A stretch of DNA of 33,806 bases from positions 579,195-613,000 of the forward strand of contig JAUJMO010000002.1 of the NCBI GenBank assembly GCA_030446805.1. The letters run 5' to 3'. Below the pieces are notes generated by a model. That model had not been told where the DNA came from and ran no database searches. It worked only from the letters and a program-made list of their open reading frames with translations. The DNA is from Caulobacteraceae bacterium (GTDB lineage Bacteria; Pseudomonadota; Alphaproteobacteria; Caulobacterales; Caulobacteraceae). Below, piece after piece: positions 7,860 to 18,903 of the stretch (the first letter of the stretch is position 1; each line of letters opens with the position of its first letter). The position numbers were made by a program, and so were the translations under genes.

Positions 7860-10800
7860 CTACTCCGCAGCCAACGCTTCGGCGGCCCGCAGGTCCACCG
7901 AAACCAGCTGGCTCACGCCCCGCTCGGCCATGGTCACCCCGAACAGGCGGTCCATCCGGCTCATGGTCACCGCATTGTGGGTGATTACGATGAAACGGGT
8001 GTCCGTGCGGCCGCGCAGGTCGTCCAGCATGCGGCAGAACCGGTCGACGTTGGCGTCGTCCAGGGGCGCGTCCACCTCGTCCAGCACGCAGACCGGGGCC
8101 GGGTTGGACAGGAACACCGCGAAGATCAACGCGGCGGCCGTGAGCGCCTGCTCCCCACCGCTCATCAGCGACATGGCCGCCAGCCGCTTGCCGGGCGGGC
8201 AGGCGAAGATCTCCAAACCCGCTTCCAGCGGGTCGGGCGACTCGATCAGCTGGAGGTGCGCCTCTCCGCCGCCGAACAGGGTGGTGAACAGGGCCGAGAA
8301 GTTGGTGTTGATCACGTGAAAGGCGGCCAGCAGCCGGTCGCGGCCCTCGCCGTTCAGCGCCTCCACGCCGTCGCGCAGCTTGGCGATCGCGGCGATCAGG
8401 TCGGCGCGCTCCGCCCCAAGCCGGCCCAGGCGGGCCGCCTGCTCCGCAACCTCCTCCTCGGCGCGCAGGTTCACCGGGCCGATGCCGTCACGCTCGCGCT
8501 CCAGCGCCGCCAGGTGGATCTCGACCCCGCCGGGTTCCGCCGGGACGGCCACCGCAGCCTCGGCCAGCTCGCGCGCCAGCGCCTCGGGCTCCAGCTTGGC
8601 GACCTCGCGAACCTGCACCGCGGCCTCGTCCAGGCGGGCCGCCGCGGCTTCCAGGCGCACATCGGCCGCGGCACGGGCTTCGCGCGCTGCGGAGGCTGCC
8701 GCGTCTGCGGCCCTCGCCGCCCGGTCCGCCCCGGTGTGTTCCGTTTCGGCCGCCGCTAGCGCGTCGGAGGCTCGCGCGCGTCGCACCTCGGCCAGAGCCA
8801 GTTGATCCAGCAAGGATTTGCGGGCCAGGGCCAGCCGCTCCGGCGCTTGGCGGGCGGCGGCTAGGTCGCTGTCCAGCCGCTCGCGCCGAGTCTCCAGTTC
8901 CGCCAGGCGCGCCGCGGCCGTCTGGGATCGCCGGCTCCAGTCGGCGCTGTCGCGGCCCAGGCCCTGGAGCCGGCCGGTGCGCGCCTCCCGCTCCCGCCGC
9001 TCCGCGTCCAGCGCCGCCCGGGCCGCCGCCGCGGCCTCACGCGCCGCCCCGGCCGTCTGCCGGGCTGTCGCAAGGCCGGCCTGCTCCTTCGAGAGATCGG
9101 AGCCGGCCGGGTGGAAGGGCGCGGCCTGGGCCAGGTCGGGCAGGGCGCCCCGCGCCTCCGCCTCGTCCGCCTCGAGCCGCTCGAGCGTTTCCTCCAAAGC
9201 GGCCAGCCGAGCCTCCCGACGCGCGTCCTCCCGCGCGTGGCGTTCGGCCGTGTCCCGGGCCGAGGCGGTTGTCCGCTCGGCTTCCGCCACCGCGGCGCGG
9301 GCGGGCCGGAGCGCCGCCTCCGCCGTTCGCAGCCGGTCCGCCGCTGCCCCCTGGGCCGCGGCCGCGGCCTTGGCTTCCGGCTCCAGGGCCGCCATCTCGC
9401 CTTCGAGCTCACCCAGGCGCGCCCGCTGCGCCAGCCGCACGGCGGCCGGCCGGGGCGCTTCCGACCGCGCGGTGAAGCCGTCCCAGCGCCAGAGCTCGCC
9501 TTCCCGCGACACCAGCCGCACCCCGGGCTCCAGGCCTGCGGCGAGGCGCGCTCCATCCGCACGGTCGACCACGCCGACGCGGGCCAGCCGCGCCGCCAGT
9601 TCCGCAGGTGCGGCGACGTGGTCCGACAGGGGCGTCACGCCCGCCGGCCAGGCCGGAGCCCGGACATCCGCTCCGCCCCAATAGGCGGGGGCGGCGCGGT
9701 CGAGCGCCGCCTGGAGATCGTCGCCCAAGGCCGCCGCCAGAGCCGCCTCATAGCCCCGGTCCGGTCTCACCTGGTCAAGAACGGGCGGGTGCGCGCCCGG
9801 CTTGGCGCCCGCCAGCAACTGCAACAGGCCGCGCGCCTCGACCTGAAGGCGCCCCAGCCGGTCCGCCGCGCCCCGATGGGCGGTGCGGGCCGCAGCCTCC
9901 GCCTCCGCCGCCTGGCCCCGCTCCGCGTCCGCCGCCTCCAGCGCCGTCCGGGCCGCCTCCAGCGCGGCCAGGGCGGCCCCGTGTCGTACGCACGCGGCCT
10001 GCGCTTCGGGATCGCGCGCCGCCGCCGCCAAGGCCTCTTGTTCCCGCCGCCCGCCTTGCAGCGCGGCCGCCGCCCGGTTCAGGCGCGCCTCGGCCTGTGC
10101 GCGACGCTCCAGGGCGGCTCGGCGCGCGGCCTCCGCCGCGGCGCGTTCGGCCGCCGCCCGCGCCTGCTCAGCCGCAAGCGCCGAGGCCAACCGCTCGACG
10201 TCGGCCTCAGCCTCCGCCCGTCTTCGCTCCGCCTCGGAATAGGCCGCCTCCAGCGTCGGCAAGCGCTCGGGGGCCGCGGCCACCTCCAATTCCAGCGCCG
10301 CCGTTTCCGCCCCGATGCGGCTCAGCACGCGAACGGCGTCGTCTACGACCTGTCCTTCGCGGGCGGCGTCGTTGGACAGGTGACGCAGCGCGCCCGTCAG
10401 CCGGTCCACATCGGCCCGCGCCGCGGCCTCCTCGCGATCGGCGCGTTCGCTGTCGAGCTGAAGCCGGCCCAGCACCGCCTGCGCCACGGCCGCCTCTTCG
10501 CGCAAGGGCGGCAAGGCGGCTTCCGCCGCCAGCGCCCGCGTGGACGCCGCCGCTGCGGCCAGCGCCGTCCCTTGCACGGCGGCCGCCGCCTCGCGCGCCT
10601 CGCCCGCCGCCGCTTCGGCGCCCGCCCCAGCCGCCCGCCAGCGCGCATGGAGCAGCGCCCCTTGCAGGGCCCGGATCTCCGCCGACAGCCGCCGATACTT
10701 CTCCGCCTGCCGCGCTTCCCGCTTGAGCCGGTTCAGCGCCCCTTCCAGCTCGCGCGCGACATCGCCCAGCCGGTCGAGGTTGGCTTCCGCCGCGCGCAGT

Positions 10801-11348
10801 CTCAGCTCCGCCTCGTGCCGTCGGGCGTGCAACCCGGCCACCCCCGCGGCCTCCTCCAGGATGCGGCGCCGGTTCTGCGGCTTGGCCGCGATCAGCTCGC
10901 TGATCTGCCCCTGCCGCACCAGCGCGGGCGAGTTCGCCCCCGTGGAGGCGTCGGCGAAGAGCAGCTGGACGTCCTTGGCCCGAACCTCCCGGCCGTTCAG
11001 CCGATAGGTCGAGCCTGCGCCGCGCTCGATGCGCCGGGTCACCTCCAGCACCGGATGGTCGGTGAAGGGCTGCGGCGCCGTCCGGTCCGCATTGTCGATG
11101 GTGAGCGCCACCTCCGCATGGTTGCGCGACGGCCGTGACCCCGAGCCGCTGAAGATGACGTCGTCCATGCCCCCGCCGCGCATGGCCCGCGCCGAGGTCG
11201 CGCCCATGACCCAACGCAGGCTTTCCAGCAGGTTGGACTTGCCGCAGCCGTTGGGGCCGACGATGCCCGTCAGCCCCGGCTCGATACGGAATTCGGTCGC
11301 TTCGACGAAGGACTTGAAGCCCGCCAGGCGCAGACGCTGGAACTGCAC
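7860..11348 (-). CDS. smc: Chromosome partition/condensation ATPase Smc
   Basis: A 1162-residue protein, normal for bacterial Smc. It entraps and organises DNA near the origin as a ring with ScpA and ScpB. Walker A is GPNGCGKSN (residues 31-39) after the family opening [15 protein letters not shown]; two long Ala/Glu/Arg-rich coiled-coil arms flank a globular hinge roughly in the middle; the C-terminal head has the signature [14 protein letters not shown] and Walker [18 protein letters not shown]. The start is GTG at 11348, chosen because homology begins exactly there and GGAGG lies 12 bases upstream. The reading frame stays open upstream but without homology. It begins 20 bases after the DsbA-like gene, so it is likely co-transcribed with it. 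Confidence 0.97.
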   Translation of the reverse strand: MQFQRLRLAGFKSFVEATEFRIEPGLTGIVGPNGCGKSNLLESLRWVMGATSARAMRGGGMDDVIFSGSGSRPSRNHAEVALTIDNADRTAPQPFTDHPVLEVTRRIERGAGSTYRLNGREVRAKDVQLLFADASTGANSPALVRQGQISELIAAKPQNRRRILEEAAGVAGLHARRHEAELRLRAAEANLDRLGDVARELEGALNRLKREARQAEKYRRLSAEIRALQGALLHARWRAAGAGAEAAAGEAREAAAAVQGTALAAAAASTRALAAEAALPPLREEAAVAQAVLGRLQLDSERADREEAAARADVDRLTGALRHLSNDAAREGQVVDDAVRVLSRIGAETAALELEVAAAPERLPTLEAAYSEAERRRAEAEADVERLASALAAEQARAAAERAAAEAARRAALERRAQAEARLNRAAAALQGGRREQEALAAAARDPEAQAACVRHGAALAALEAARTALEAADAERGQAAEAEAAARTAHRGAADRLGRLQVEARGLLQLLAGAKPGAHPPVLDQVRPDRGYEAALAAALGDDLQAALDRAAPAYWGGADVRAPAWPAGVTPLSDHVAAPAELAARLARVGVVDRADGARLAAGLEPGVRLVSREGELWRWDGFTARSEAPRPAAVRLAQRARLGELEGEMAALEPEAKAAAAAQGAAADRLRTAEAALRPARAAVAEAERTTASARDTAERHAREDARREARLAALEETLERLEADEAEARGALPDLAQAAPFHPAGSDLSKEQAGLATARQTAGAAREAAAAARAALDAERREREARTGRLQGLGRDSADWSRRSQTAAARLAELETRRERLDSDLAAARQAPERLALARKSLLDQLALAEVRRARASDALAAAETEHTGADRAARAADAAASAAREARAAADVRLEAAAARLDEAAVQVREVAKLEPEALARELAEAAVAVPAEPGGVEIHLAALERERDGIGPVNLRAEEEVAEQAARLGRLGAERADLIAAIAKLRDGVEALNGEGRDRLLAAFHVINTNFSALFTTLFGGGEAHLQLIESPDPLEAGLEIFACPPGKRLAAMSLMSGGEQALTAAALIFAVFLSNPAPVCVLDEVDAPLDDANVDRFCRMLDDLRGRTDTRFIVITHNAVTMSRMDRLFGVTMAERGVSQLVSVDLRAAEALAAE

Positions 11349-11368
11349 GGCGGGTCCCGACCTCCGCC

Positions 11369-12004
11369 TTATCCGGCGGCTTGCTTGCCGCGCACCAGCG
11401 GCTGAAGGGCGGCGTCGAAGCCGTCGAGGGTGATGTTCCCCTCGTGCTTCTTGCCGTTGATGAAGAAGGTGGGCGTGCCCTCCACGCCGCGCTCCACCGC
11501 GGCCTCGACCCGCTTGTTCAGGGCCACCAATGCGTCTTCGTCGCCGACACACTGCTCGAACTGCTGCTGGTTCAGCCCGACCTGGGCGCCGATGCGTTGC
11601 AGGATGCCGCGGAAGTCGCCTGACTGCGCCATCTCCGGCTGGCTCTCGTAGACGGCGCGGACCACGTCGACATAGCGCTCGTCCGGCGCGCAATCGGCCA
11701 GCAGCCAGGCGGCCGCCGCGACCTGGTTCGGGGGCGTCAGCATCTCCCGAAGCTCGTAGCGAACCAGCCCCGTGTCCACGTATTTGGCCTTGAACGCGGG
11801 CCAGACCTCCTTGTCCCAGGTCGCGCAGTGGCTGCAGGTGGGCGAGGCGTATTCGGTGACGGTCACGGGGGCGCCGGCCTTGCCGAGCGTGGCGCCGCCC
11901 ACGGCGGCCTCGGCGCCGCCGCCGCTGTTGCAGCCCGAGACGGCCAGCGCGCCCACGGCGGCGAAGAGGAGGGCGGTGCGGCGGGTGAAGGCGGAGGCGC
12001 GCAT
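11369..12004 (-). CDS. DsbA-family thioredoxin-fold lipoprotein
   Basis: A 211-residue exported protein. The N terminus has twin arginines followed by a hydrophobic run and a lipobox-like LAVSGC with Cys25, so it is probably a membrane-anchored periplasmic lipoprotein. A DsbA/thioredoxin_4-type domain follows, with the active site CSHC (Cys57, Cys60) in [16 protein letters not shown] and the cis-proline region [10 protein letters not shown]. Disulfide oxidoreductase activity in the envelope is the likely role; the direction (oxidation or isomerisation) cannot be told. It lies between the DUF721 gene and smc on the same strand, an arrangement I recall from Caulobacter, but the reason for the linkage to smc is not evident. 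Confidence 0.9.
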   Translation of the reverse strand: MRASAFTRRTALLFAAVGALAVSGCNSGGGAEAAVGGATLGKAGAPVTVTEYASPTCSHCATWDKEVWPAFKAKYVDTGLVRYELREMLTPPNQVAAAAWLLADCAPDERYVDVVRAVYESQPEMAQSGDFRGILQRIGAQVGLNQQQFEQCVGDEDALVALNKRVEAAVERGVEGTPTFFINGKKHEGNITLDGFDAALQPLVRGKQAAG

Positions 12005-12109
12005 GGGAGGAGCCTTGGACAGGGTTGATTAGAGCGCGATTCGGCGCGGGCGGGTCATGCCCCGCTTTCGCGACGAAACAGAGGCGGGGCTCCGCGTCAA
12101 CCGGCGTGC

Positions 12110-12661
12110 CTAGTCCGTCTTGCGCTCCACCGCACGGCCCAGCCGCAACAGGGCTTCGCGAAGCTTGGGCGGCGCTTCCGATACCTCCGCCGCCAGACGC
12201 GCCTCGACGCCCGCGTCCAGGGGCGCCGTGCGCCGTCGGGCCTTGGCCGCCTGGGCAGGGGTGGGCCCGGCGGGTGCGGCCTTCACCGGCCCTTGCACGA
12301 TCCTGAGCCGGTCCACCGATCCCGGCCCCAGGAACAGGTTCACCCGCGCCAGGATTTCCGGCGCCTGATGCTGGACGAGCGCCGCCGCCGGGCCCTGCAC
12401 GCGCAGTTCGAGCGCCGCCGCGGCGCCGCCGCGCGGCTTGGACAGCTTCACCGGCTCGGTGAACGCCGCCAATCGGTCTCCCGCGATCTCGCGCCACCGC
12501 GCTTGCAAGGCGCCCGGCCCGGACCCGAACCGCTCGTCAAGCTGCTTGATCAAGGGCCGGAGCGAGCGGCCCATCGGCGGCGGCGGCCGACGCTGCGGGC
12601 GGGTGCGCTTCTCCCGCAGAATGCGCATGGCCTCTTCGGGCGAGGGGAGGCGGCGGGCCAT
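12110..12661 (-). CDS. DUF721 (DciA-like) protein
   Basis: A 183-residue basic protein with a DUF721 core of roughly residues 30-125 ([42 protein letters not shown], then a short beta-rich part with [25 protein letters not shown]). DciA is the ancestral loader or operator of the replicative helicase DnaB in bacteria lacking DnaC, which fits an alphaproteobacterium. The N-terminal 30 residues are rich in Arg and Pro, and the C-terminal helix is specific to this lineage. It is divergent from mutY and leads the DUF721-dsbA-smc block. The helicase role is by family, not shown here; DciA proteins vary greatly. Confidence 0.85.
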   Translation of the reverse strand: MARRLPSPEEAMRILREKRTRPQRRPPPPMGRSLRPLIKQLDERFGSGPGALQARWREIAGDRLAAFTEPVKLSKPRGGAAAALELRVQGPAAALVQHQAPEILARVNLFLGPGSVDRLRIVQGPVKAAPAGPTPAQAAKARRRTAPLDAGVEARLAAEVSEAPPKLREALLRLGRAVERKTD

Positions 12662-12787
12662 CCACCCTCTCTAAGGGTTGGCAGCCGCGCTGACGAGCCC
12701 CGCCTACGGCGTTGGTGCGGCGCGGACGGCGGGGCCTTCACCTCGGAAGCTGGCGCCGGCGCCTGAGCAAGGGCCATATCGGCTGGG

Positions 12788-13825
12788 ATGGATCTGGTCG
12801 CTTTCCGCTCGGCCCTGCTGGCCTGGTACGACGCCGAGGCGCGCGACCTGCCCTGGCGCGTGCGTCCCGCGGCTCGACGCGCGGGCGTCCGGCCCGATCC
12901 CTACGCGGTCTGGCTGTCGGAGGTCATGCTGCAGCAGACCACCGTCCCGCACGCGACGCCCTACTGGCAGGCCTTTCTCCAGCGCTGGCCCACCGTGGCG
13001 GATCTGGCGGCGGCGGAGGACGCCGAGGTCATGGCCGCCTGGGCGGGGCTGGGCTACTACGCCCGGGCGCGAAACCTGCTGCGTTGCGCCCGGGCCGTGG
13101 CCGGCGAGCATGAGGGCGCCTTGCCCGACAGCTACGACCGCCTGCGCGCGCTCCCGGGGCTGGGCGACTACACGGCCGCTGCGGTCGCCGCCATCGCCTT
13201 TGACCAACCTGCAACGGTGGTGGACGGCAATGTGGAGCGCGTGGTCGCGCGGGTGTTCGCGACCCCGGCGCCCCTTCCCCGGGCCAAGCCGGAGCTGAAG
13301 CGGCTCGCCGCCGCCCTGGCCGATCGAACGCGTCCGGGGGACTGGGCGCAGGCGACCATGGATCTGGGGGCCGTGATCTGCCGCCCTCGCGCGCCCTTGT
13401 GCGGCCGCTGTCCCGTCCGGGCCTTCTGCGCCGGCCGCGCAGGCGGGGCGCCGGAGGCCTATCCGCGCAAGGCGCCCAAGCGCGAACGGCCGCGTCGCTA
13501 CGGGGCGGTCTATGTGCTCACCCGCGGCGGGGAGACCGCGCTGGTGCGCCGGCCGGGCCACGGCCTCCTCGGCGGCATGCTGGGCCTGCCCACCACCGAA
13601 TGGCGCGACAGGGCCTGGTCGCTGGACGAAGCGGTCGCGGCTGCGCCCACGGCGGCCCACTGGCGCGAGGCCGGCCGGGTGGAGCACCTCTTCACTCACT
13701 TCGCCCTGAGCCTGCTCGTCCTCCGGGCCGAGGGCGACGCCGACGCCGCCTGGACGCGCGACCTGTCGGTCCTGCCCAGCGTCTTCCTGAAGGCGGCGCG
13801 GGCAGGGGAGGGCGCGCTCCTTTGA
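12788..13825 (+). CDS. mutY: Adenine DNA glycosylase MutY
   Basis: A 345-residue enzyme that removes adenine mispaired with 8-oxoguanine. The helix-hairpin-helix glycosylase domain has SEVMLQQTTV with catalytic Glu45, LPGLGDYTAAA and VVDGNVERV with Asp146. The 4Fe-4S cluster is held by Cys198, Cys205, Cys208 and Cys214 (spacing 6-2-5). A C-terminal NUDIX-like domain (about 235-345), with GLLGGMLGLPTTEW and HLFTHFALSL, recognises 8-oxoG. A short insertion (RPAARRAGVR) precedes the first helix. The gene overlaps the following nuclease gene by four bases (TTGA). Confidence 0.96.
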   Translation: MDLVAFRSALLAWYDAEARDLPWRVRPAARRAGVRPDPYAVWLSEVMLQQTTVPHATPYWQAFLQRWPTVADLAAAEDAEVMAAWAGLGYYARARNLLRCARAVAGEHEGALPDSYDRLRALPGLGDYTAAAVAAIAFDQPATVVDGNVERVVARVFATPAPLPRAKPELKRLAAALADRTRPGDWAQATMDLGAVICRPRAPLCGRCPVRAFCAGRAGGAPEAYPRKAPKRERPRRYGAVYVLTRGGETALVRRPGHGLLGGMLGLPTTEWRDRAWSLDEAVAAAPTAAHWREAGRVEHLFTHFALSLLVLRAEGDADAAWTRDLSVLPSVFLKAARAGEGALL

Positions 13826-14340
13826 AGCTGTTCTGCGACGAGATGCTGGCCGGCCTGGCGCGCTGGCTCCGCGCCGCCGGCCACGACACGGCGTTGGGCC
13901 CTGCCGGCGCCCGCGACCGCGACCTCCTGGCCCAGGCCGCCGCGGAGGATCGCATCTTCCTCACCCGCGACCGCAGCCTGACCCAGATCAAAACAACCGC
14001 CGAGGTCTGGATCCTGCCTGCCGGGGGATTGGAGGCCGAGGCCGCCGCCCTGCGCGCCCGCGGCCTGGACTGGCGCCTGGCTCCCTTCACCCGCTGCCCG
14101 GTGGACAACATCCCGGTGCAGCCCGCCGGCCCCGAGGACCTCCTGCGCATGCCCGAGGAGTCCCGCATCCTGCCCGGCCCGCACCGCACCTGCCCCGGCT
14201 GCCGCCGGGTCTATTGGCCGGGCAGCCACGTTCGCCGCATGCAGGTCCGCCTGGAGCTGTGGGCCTCCGATGCGGGGATCCCACGTGAGCTGGGGAGTGT
14301 GGCGGGTCCCGCCCGCGGCGACGAGATCAACCCGCGCTGA
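13822..14340 (+). CDS. Mut7-C (PIN-like) RNase domain protein with zinc ribbon
   Basis: A 172-residue protein read from TTG 13822, which overlaps the mutY stop in TTGA; no ATG further in fits the domain. It opens LKLFCDEMLAGLARWLRAAGHD and has RDRDLLAQAAAEDRIFLTRDRSL, the acidic pattern of the Mut7-C fold, a PIN-like nuclease domain. The C terminus has paired cysteines (FTRCPVDN and CPGCRRVYWPGSH) that form the usual zinc ribbon. The family is widespread, and RNase activity is predicted from the fold, not established for this branch. Its stop directly abuts that of ccrM on the other strand (TGA|TCA). Confidence 0.88.
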   Translation: MKLFCDEMLAGLARWLRAAGHDTALGPAGARDRDLLAQAAAEDRIFLTRDRSLTQIKTTAEVWILPAGGLEAEAAALRARGLDWRLAPFTRCPVDNIPVQPAGPEDLLRMPEESRILPGPHRTCPGCRRVYWPGSHVRRMQVRLELWASDAGIPRELGSVAGPARGDEINPR

Positions 14341-15459
<1,119 letters not shown>

Positions 15460-15605
15460 TTAGGGTCCGGTTTGGGAACGTGGTGAACGGAGCGTTAGAA
15501 CCTCCGCCGGGTTTGGAACCGCGACGAACGCCCGTGGATTGCACCCTCAAAGGAGGAGCCCTCAAGCGCCGCGACGCTGAGCGGGCTCGCTCCCAGGAGC
15601 CCCGC

Positions 15606-17048
15606 ATGACCGATTTCGCCCGCGCCAGCCGTTTCGTCGATCAGCTTTGGGACGCCGACGTGGTGCCCGCGCTGGTGGACTACATCCGCATACCAGCCAA
15701 GTCTCCCGCCTTTGACGCGGACTGGGCCGCCAACGGGCACCTGGAGACGGCCACGGCCCTCTACGAGGGCTGGGCGCGCAAGAGTCTGGCCGACACGCCG
15801 GGGGCCACGGTTGACGTCATCCGGCTGGAGGGGCGGACGCCGGTGATCTTTATCGACATCCCGGCTTCGGGCGAGGTCGCGGGCAATGTGCTCATGTACG
15901 GGCACCTGGACAAACAGCCGGAGATGACGGGCTGGTCGGAAGGGATGGGCCCCTGGATCCCGGTCATCCGCGACGACAAGCTGTACGGGCGGGGCTCGGC
16001 CGACGACGGGTACGCCATGTTCGGTGCGCTCACGGCGGTGCTGACCCTGCGCGAACAGGGGCTGCCGCATGCGCGGTGCGCCATCCTCATCGAGGCCTGC
16101 GAAGAGAGCGGGAGCTTCGATCTTCCGGCCTATATCGAGCACCTGCGCCCCCGGATCGGCGCGCCGGACCTGTTCGTGGTGCTGGACAGCGGTTGCGGCA
16201 ACTATGACCAGCTCTGGGTGACCACCTCGCTCCGCGGCATGGTCGGAGGCACGCTGTCGGTTGCGGTGCTGGAGGAGGGGGTGCACTCCGGCGACGCTTC
16301 GGGCGTGGTCCCGTCGAGCTTCCGGATCGCGCGCCAACTGCTGAGCCGACTGGAGGACCCCGAGACCGGGCGAATCCTGGTGGAGGAGTGCTGGGCGGAG
16401 ATCCCGGAGCAGCGGACGGATCAGGCGCGCCGGGCGGCGGCGGCGCTGGGCGACGCGGTCTGGAGCAAGTTCCCCTGGGTGGAGGGGATGAGGCCCGTGG
16501 ATGAGGACGGCGGCGAGCTGGTGCTGAACCGGACCTGGCGGCCGCAGCTGGCGGTCACGGGCGCGGACGGGATCCCTTCCATCGCCAACGCCGGCAATGT
16601 GCTGCGTCCGGGCACGGCGCTGAAGCTGTCGCTCCGGCTTCCCCCGGCGCTGGACGCCGAACAGGCCGCGGCGCGGGTCAAGGAGGTGCTCGAGGCCGAC
16701 CCGCCCTATGGGGCCGCCGTGCGTTTCGAGGTCAAGGACGCCAACACGGGCTGGAATGCGCAACAACTGGCGCCGTGGCTGGAGGAGTCCCTCGATCGGG
16801 CGGGGCGGGCGGCGTTCGGCCCGCCGCCGGCCTTCATGGGCGAGGGCGGCTCCATCCCCTTGATCACCATGCTGGGCCAGATGTTCCCAACGGCGCAGTT
16901 CCTGGTGACGGGCGTGCTGGGGCCGCACTCCAATGCGCACGGGCCGGACGAATTCCTGCACCTGCCCACGGTGAAGAAGGTGTGCACGGTGGTGGCCGCC
17001 GTGCTGGGCGACCACGCGGCGCAGGGCGCGGGCAGGCTGGCCGCGTAA
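15606..17048 (+). CDS. M20 family metallopeptidase (dipeptidase-like)
   Basis: A 480-residue cytoplasmic protein of the M20/ArgE/DapE/CPG2 clan. Metal-binding motifs are MYGHLDKQPE (His with following Asp), YGRGSADDGYAMFGAL and EACEESGSFD (catalytic and metal-binding Glu pair), with a later LDSGCGNYDQLWVTTSLRG and GVLGPHSNAHGPDEFL carrying the terminal His. The length and the 'DKQPE' form fit carnosinase/dipeptidase-like members. ATG 15606 has AGGAG seven bases before it; an earlier strong AGGAGG at about 15551 is not followed by a usable start. It is divergent from ccrM with no functional link in view. The substrate cannot be told. Confidence 0.9.
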   Translation: MTDFARASRFVDQLWDADVVPALVDYIRIPAKSPAFDADWAANGHLETATALYEGWARKSLADTPGATVDVIRLEGRTPVIFIDIPASGEVAGNVLMYGHLDKQPEMTGWSEGMGPWIPVIRDDKLYGRGSADDGYAMFGALTAVLTLREQGLPHARCAILIEACEESGSFDLPAYIEHLRPRIGAPDLFVVLDSGCGNYDQLWVTTSLRGMVGGTLSVAVLEEGVHSGDASGVVPSSFRIARQLLSRLEDPETGRILVEECWAEIPEQRTDQARRAAAALGDAVWSKFPWVEGMRPVDEDGGELVLNRTWRPQLAVTGADGIPSIANAGNVLRPGTALKLSLRLPPALDAEQAAARVKEVLEADPPYGAAVRFEVKDANTGWNAQQLAPWLEESLDRAGRAAFGPPPAFMGEGGSIPLITMLGQMFPTAQFLVTGVLGPHSNAHGPDEFLHLPTVKKVCTVVAAVLGDHAAQGAGRLAA

Positions 17049-17094
17049 CCGAAGCACTTGTTTTCACCGCGACGGCGGAGGCGGCGGATGAGCG

Positions 17095-17973
17095 CTAGGG
17101 CGGCGTGAGCGCCCGCATGGTTTCCTCCACCTCCGCCAGAGTCCCTACCACCGTCACGACCTCGTAGAGGTGGTCGCCTGGGGCGTAGGGGCCGGCTGGG
17201 CGAAAGACGACGTTGAGCTTGTTGGTGTCGGGGTAGTGGAAGCGGCCGTAGCGGGCCGGGACATCACCGATGGCGGCGGTGAATCCGATGGCGTGGCGAC
17301 CGTCAGGGGTGGACAAGGCCACAGGGCGGGGCTGTTCCCCAGGCTGAGCTTGGACGCGGTCGTCGGGCGCGAGCCGGCGACCGTCGAAGGTGTGGAACGC
17401 GCTGAAGCTCGCGGGAGCGTAGAGGGTGAGCGCCTCCACCACGGCGGAACGGCGGGGCGCGGCGGTGGTGAAGCTTATGGCGTGGTGGATGGCGTTCGGG
17501 CGCCCGCCAGCGTTGGGCGTGAGCCGCTGGGCGTAGACGACATCGGACAGCCGGGCGCGATTGGCGGCCGGGCGGGGCGCCCCGTCCCGCCCGGTGCAGG
17601 ATTGGCCCGGGCGGAGCCAGTAGGCCATGCGGGTCCGGGTGGCGTAGGCGCCCGGGCCCACCGTGGCGGAGAGCAGGCGGCTGCTGGTGCGGCGAAGCGC
17701 GTCGCTGCTGGCCCCGGCCTGGGTGGGATTCAGGCACTCGCCCCATTCGTCGAAGCTGATCGCGCCCTGGAGCAGGCGGCCGTGGTCCGAGGCGTTCACG
17801 TGTTCGACTCCGCGGAAGCGAAGCGAGCTGACCGCGCCCGCAAACGCTGGCGCGGAACGCAGGACGAGCGGTTCGCCGTTCACGCTCCAGCGGGCCTCCA
17901 GCGGTACGCTTGCGAGGGTGGCGCAGGCGGTGAGAGCGAAGAGCAGAACGGGAGCAGGGCGACGCAAATTCAC
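17095..17973 (-). CDS. Unrecognised exported protein, possible lipoprotein
   Basis: A 292-residue protein read from GTG 17973. The N terminus has two Arg, a hydrophobic run and LFALTAC, a plausible lipobox with Cys17, so it is probably exported. The mature part begins LEARWSVNGEPLVLRSAP and contains SDHGRLLQGAISFDEWGECLNPTQAG, with few charged clusters and many beta-type stretches, suggesting a beta-rich extracytoplasmic fold. I do not recognise the family. The GTG lies nine bases inside the gene-side end of repeat D, whose arm gives the purine-rich sequence upstream. It follows the MlaC-like gene on the same strand with 131 bases between. The start is the least certain part of the call. Confidence 0.72.
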   Translation of the reverse strand: MNLRRPAPVLLFALTACATLASVPLEARWSVNGEPLVLRSAPAFAGAVSSLRFRGVEHVNASDHGRLLQGAISFDEWGECLNPTQAGASSDALRRTSSRLLSATVGPGAYATRTRMAYWLRPGQSCTGRDGAPRPAANRARLSDVVYAQRLTPNAGGRPNAIHHAISFTTAAPRRSAVVEALTLYAPASFSAFHTFDGRRLAPDDRVQAQPGEQPRPVALSTPDGRHAIGFTAAIGDVPARYGRFHYPDTNKLNVVFRPAGPYAPGDHLYEVVTVVGTLAEVEETMRALTPP

Positions 17974-17982
17974 CTTGCCGCC

Positions 17983-18072
17983 CCGCTCTCCCGGGCGGAA
18001 GCCGGGGCGCGGGTCAGGGAAGGGCGGCGTCCGGCCGGCGGGGTGGACCCCGGCTTCCGCTGGGGAGAGCGG
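17983..18072 (-). repeat. Intergenic inverted repeat D (mlaC/hypothetical joint)
   Basis: Arms 17983-18007 and 18048-18072 are reverse complements at 23 of 25 positions around a 40-base loop. The right arm extended to TGGACCCC matches the arms of repeat A (CCGCTCTCCCC...GCCGGGGTCCA), so both belong to one family; the left arm diverges after GCCGGGG. On the minus strand the outer end GGGAGAGCGG lies nine bases before the GTG of the downstream gene, the same placement as in repeat A. Confidence 0.85.
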
Positions 18073-18104
18073 TTGCGGAGAGACGGTCACCCTCCTTGCA
18101 CGCG

Positions 18105-18740
18105 TCAACGACGCGCGGCGGTTTGCCGACGGAGCTGGTTGATGAGGACGTTCAGGTCGCCGCCGGCGTTGTCCAGGGTGGAGGTGAAGTCGGCCTGCTG
18201 GGTGACCGCCAGATAGACGCCCCGCACCTCCACATCCACCACGCGCCAGCTGGAGCCCGAACGCACCACGCGCCACCGGACGGTTTCGGGGCGGGACAGG
18301 CGGCCGCCGCTGATCAGGGTCGAAACCACCACATCGCCCGGCCGGCGGATGGCGGAGCCGGTGACCTGGACACGTTCGCCGCCGTATTCGCCCAGGCGCC
18401 TCTCATAGACGCTGGTGGCGTAGGCGCGGAACACCTGGGCGAACTGGGCGCGCTGGGCCGGGGAGGCGGTGCGAGCGTATTTGCCCAGCACAAAGGTGGT
18501 GATGCGCGGCACGTCCGCGGCCTCATCGATGACCGTGCGGAACTGAGCGGCCTTTTGCGGGCGCGACAGGCTGCGGTCGGCGAGAATGCCGATCGCACGC
18601 TGGGCCTGGGTCTGGATGAAGGCCTCGGCCGAGGCCTCTCGCGCGCGCTGGGCCTGCGCCTCCACCGGCGCGAGCAAGGCGGTGGCGGCGGGGGCTGCAG
18701 CCAGAACGAGCGCGAAGGTCAGGGAACGCAAGGAAGTCAT
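18105..18740 (-). CDS. MlaC/Ttg2D-like periplasmic phospholipid-binding protein
   Basis: A 211-residue protein with a clear Sec signal peptide (TSLRSLTFALVLAAAPAATALLAPVEAQA) and a mature domain of the MlaC (toluene tolerance, Ttg2D) family: RITTFVLGKYARTASPAQRAQFAQVFRAYATSVYERRLGEY, then VVSTLISG, WRVVRSGSSWRVVDVEVRGVYLAVTQQADFTSTL. MlaC shuttles phospholipid between the outer-membrane MlaA complex and the inner-membrane MlaFEDB transporter. None of the other mla genes is here, a separation often seen for single MlaC paralogues. It is divergent from the methionine operon, with 163 bases between the two starts. Confidence 0.88.
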   Translation of the reverse strand: MTSLRSLTFALVLAAAPAATALLAPVEAQAQRAREASAEAFIQTQAQRAIGILADRSLSRPQKAAQFRTVIDEAADVPRITTFVLGKYARTASPAQRAQFAQVFRAYATSVYERRLGEYGGERVQVTGSAIRRPGDVVVSTLISGGRLSRPETVRWRVVRSGSSWRVVDVEVRGVYLAVTQQADFTSTLDNAGGDLNVLINQLRRQTAARR

Positions 18741-18868
18741 GGAATCTCCGGTCGGGACCGCGGGCGGATGACCTGCGCGGAAGCAAGGATGTCGGTGTGG
18801 AGCTTGGACTTTCTATCGCCGGTCCGGGATGAACGGGAGCGGAATGAGCGGGTGCGGCGACTTCCCGC

Positions 18869-18899
18869 TTTACAGAAGACATAAAGATATCTTTATATC
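18869..18899 (+). promoter_or_regulatory. Predicted promoter of the methionine operon
   Basis: TTTACA (18869-18874, five of six matches to TTGACA) and TATATC (18894-18899) with a 19-base spacer form the best promoter in front of the regulator gene. Transcription would then start at or within a base or two of the ATG at 18904, implying a leaderless mRNA; consistent with this, there is no Shine-Dalgarno sequence before that ATG. The spacer contains the palindromic operator. The spacing is longer than ideal, so this is a moderate prediction. Confidence 0.45.
18881..18896. promoter_or_regulatory. Perfect 16-bp palindromic operator
   Basis: ATAAAGATATCTTTAT is identical to its reverse complement and is strikingly AT-rich in 70% GC DNA. 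It overlaps the proposed -10 and fills the promoter spacer directly before the gene for an ArsR-type regulator, where the product would block RNA polymerase. The form resembles operators reported for SahR-type ArsR regulators of the methionine cycle, as far as I recall. Autoregulation is inference from position. Confidence 0.72.
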
Positions 18900-18903
18900 G
18901 CTC

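Noticed and set aside
9111-11138. 675-codon open frame antisense to smc
   Set aside because: Arg/Leu/Gly-rich shadow of the coiled-coil coding sequence with no motif; smc is certain.
11349-12497. Upstream extension of the smc reading frame to a 1545-residue protein
   Set aside because: The extension overlaps the DsbA-like and DUF721 genes in another frame and has no homology; Smc family sequence begins at the GTG at 11348.
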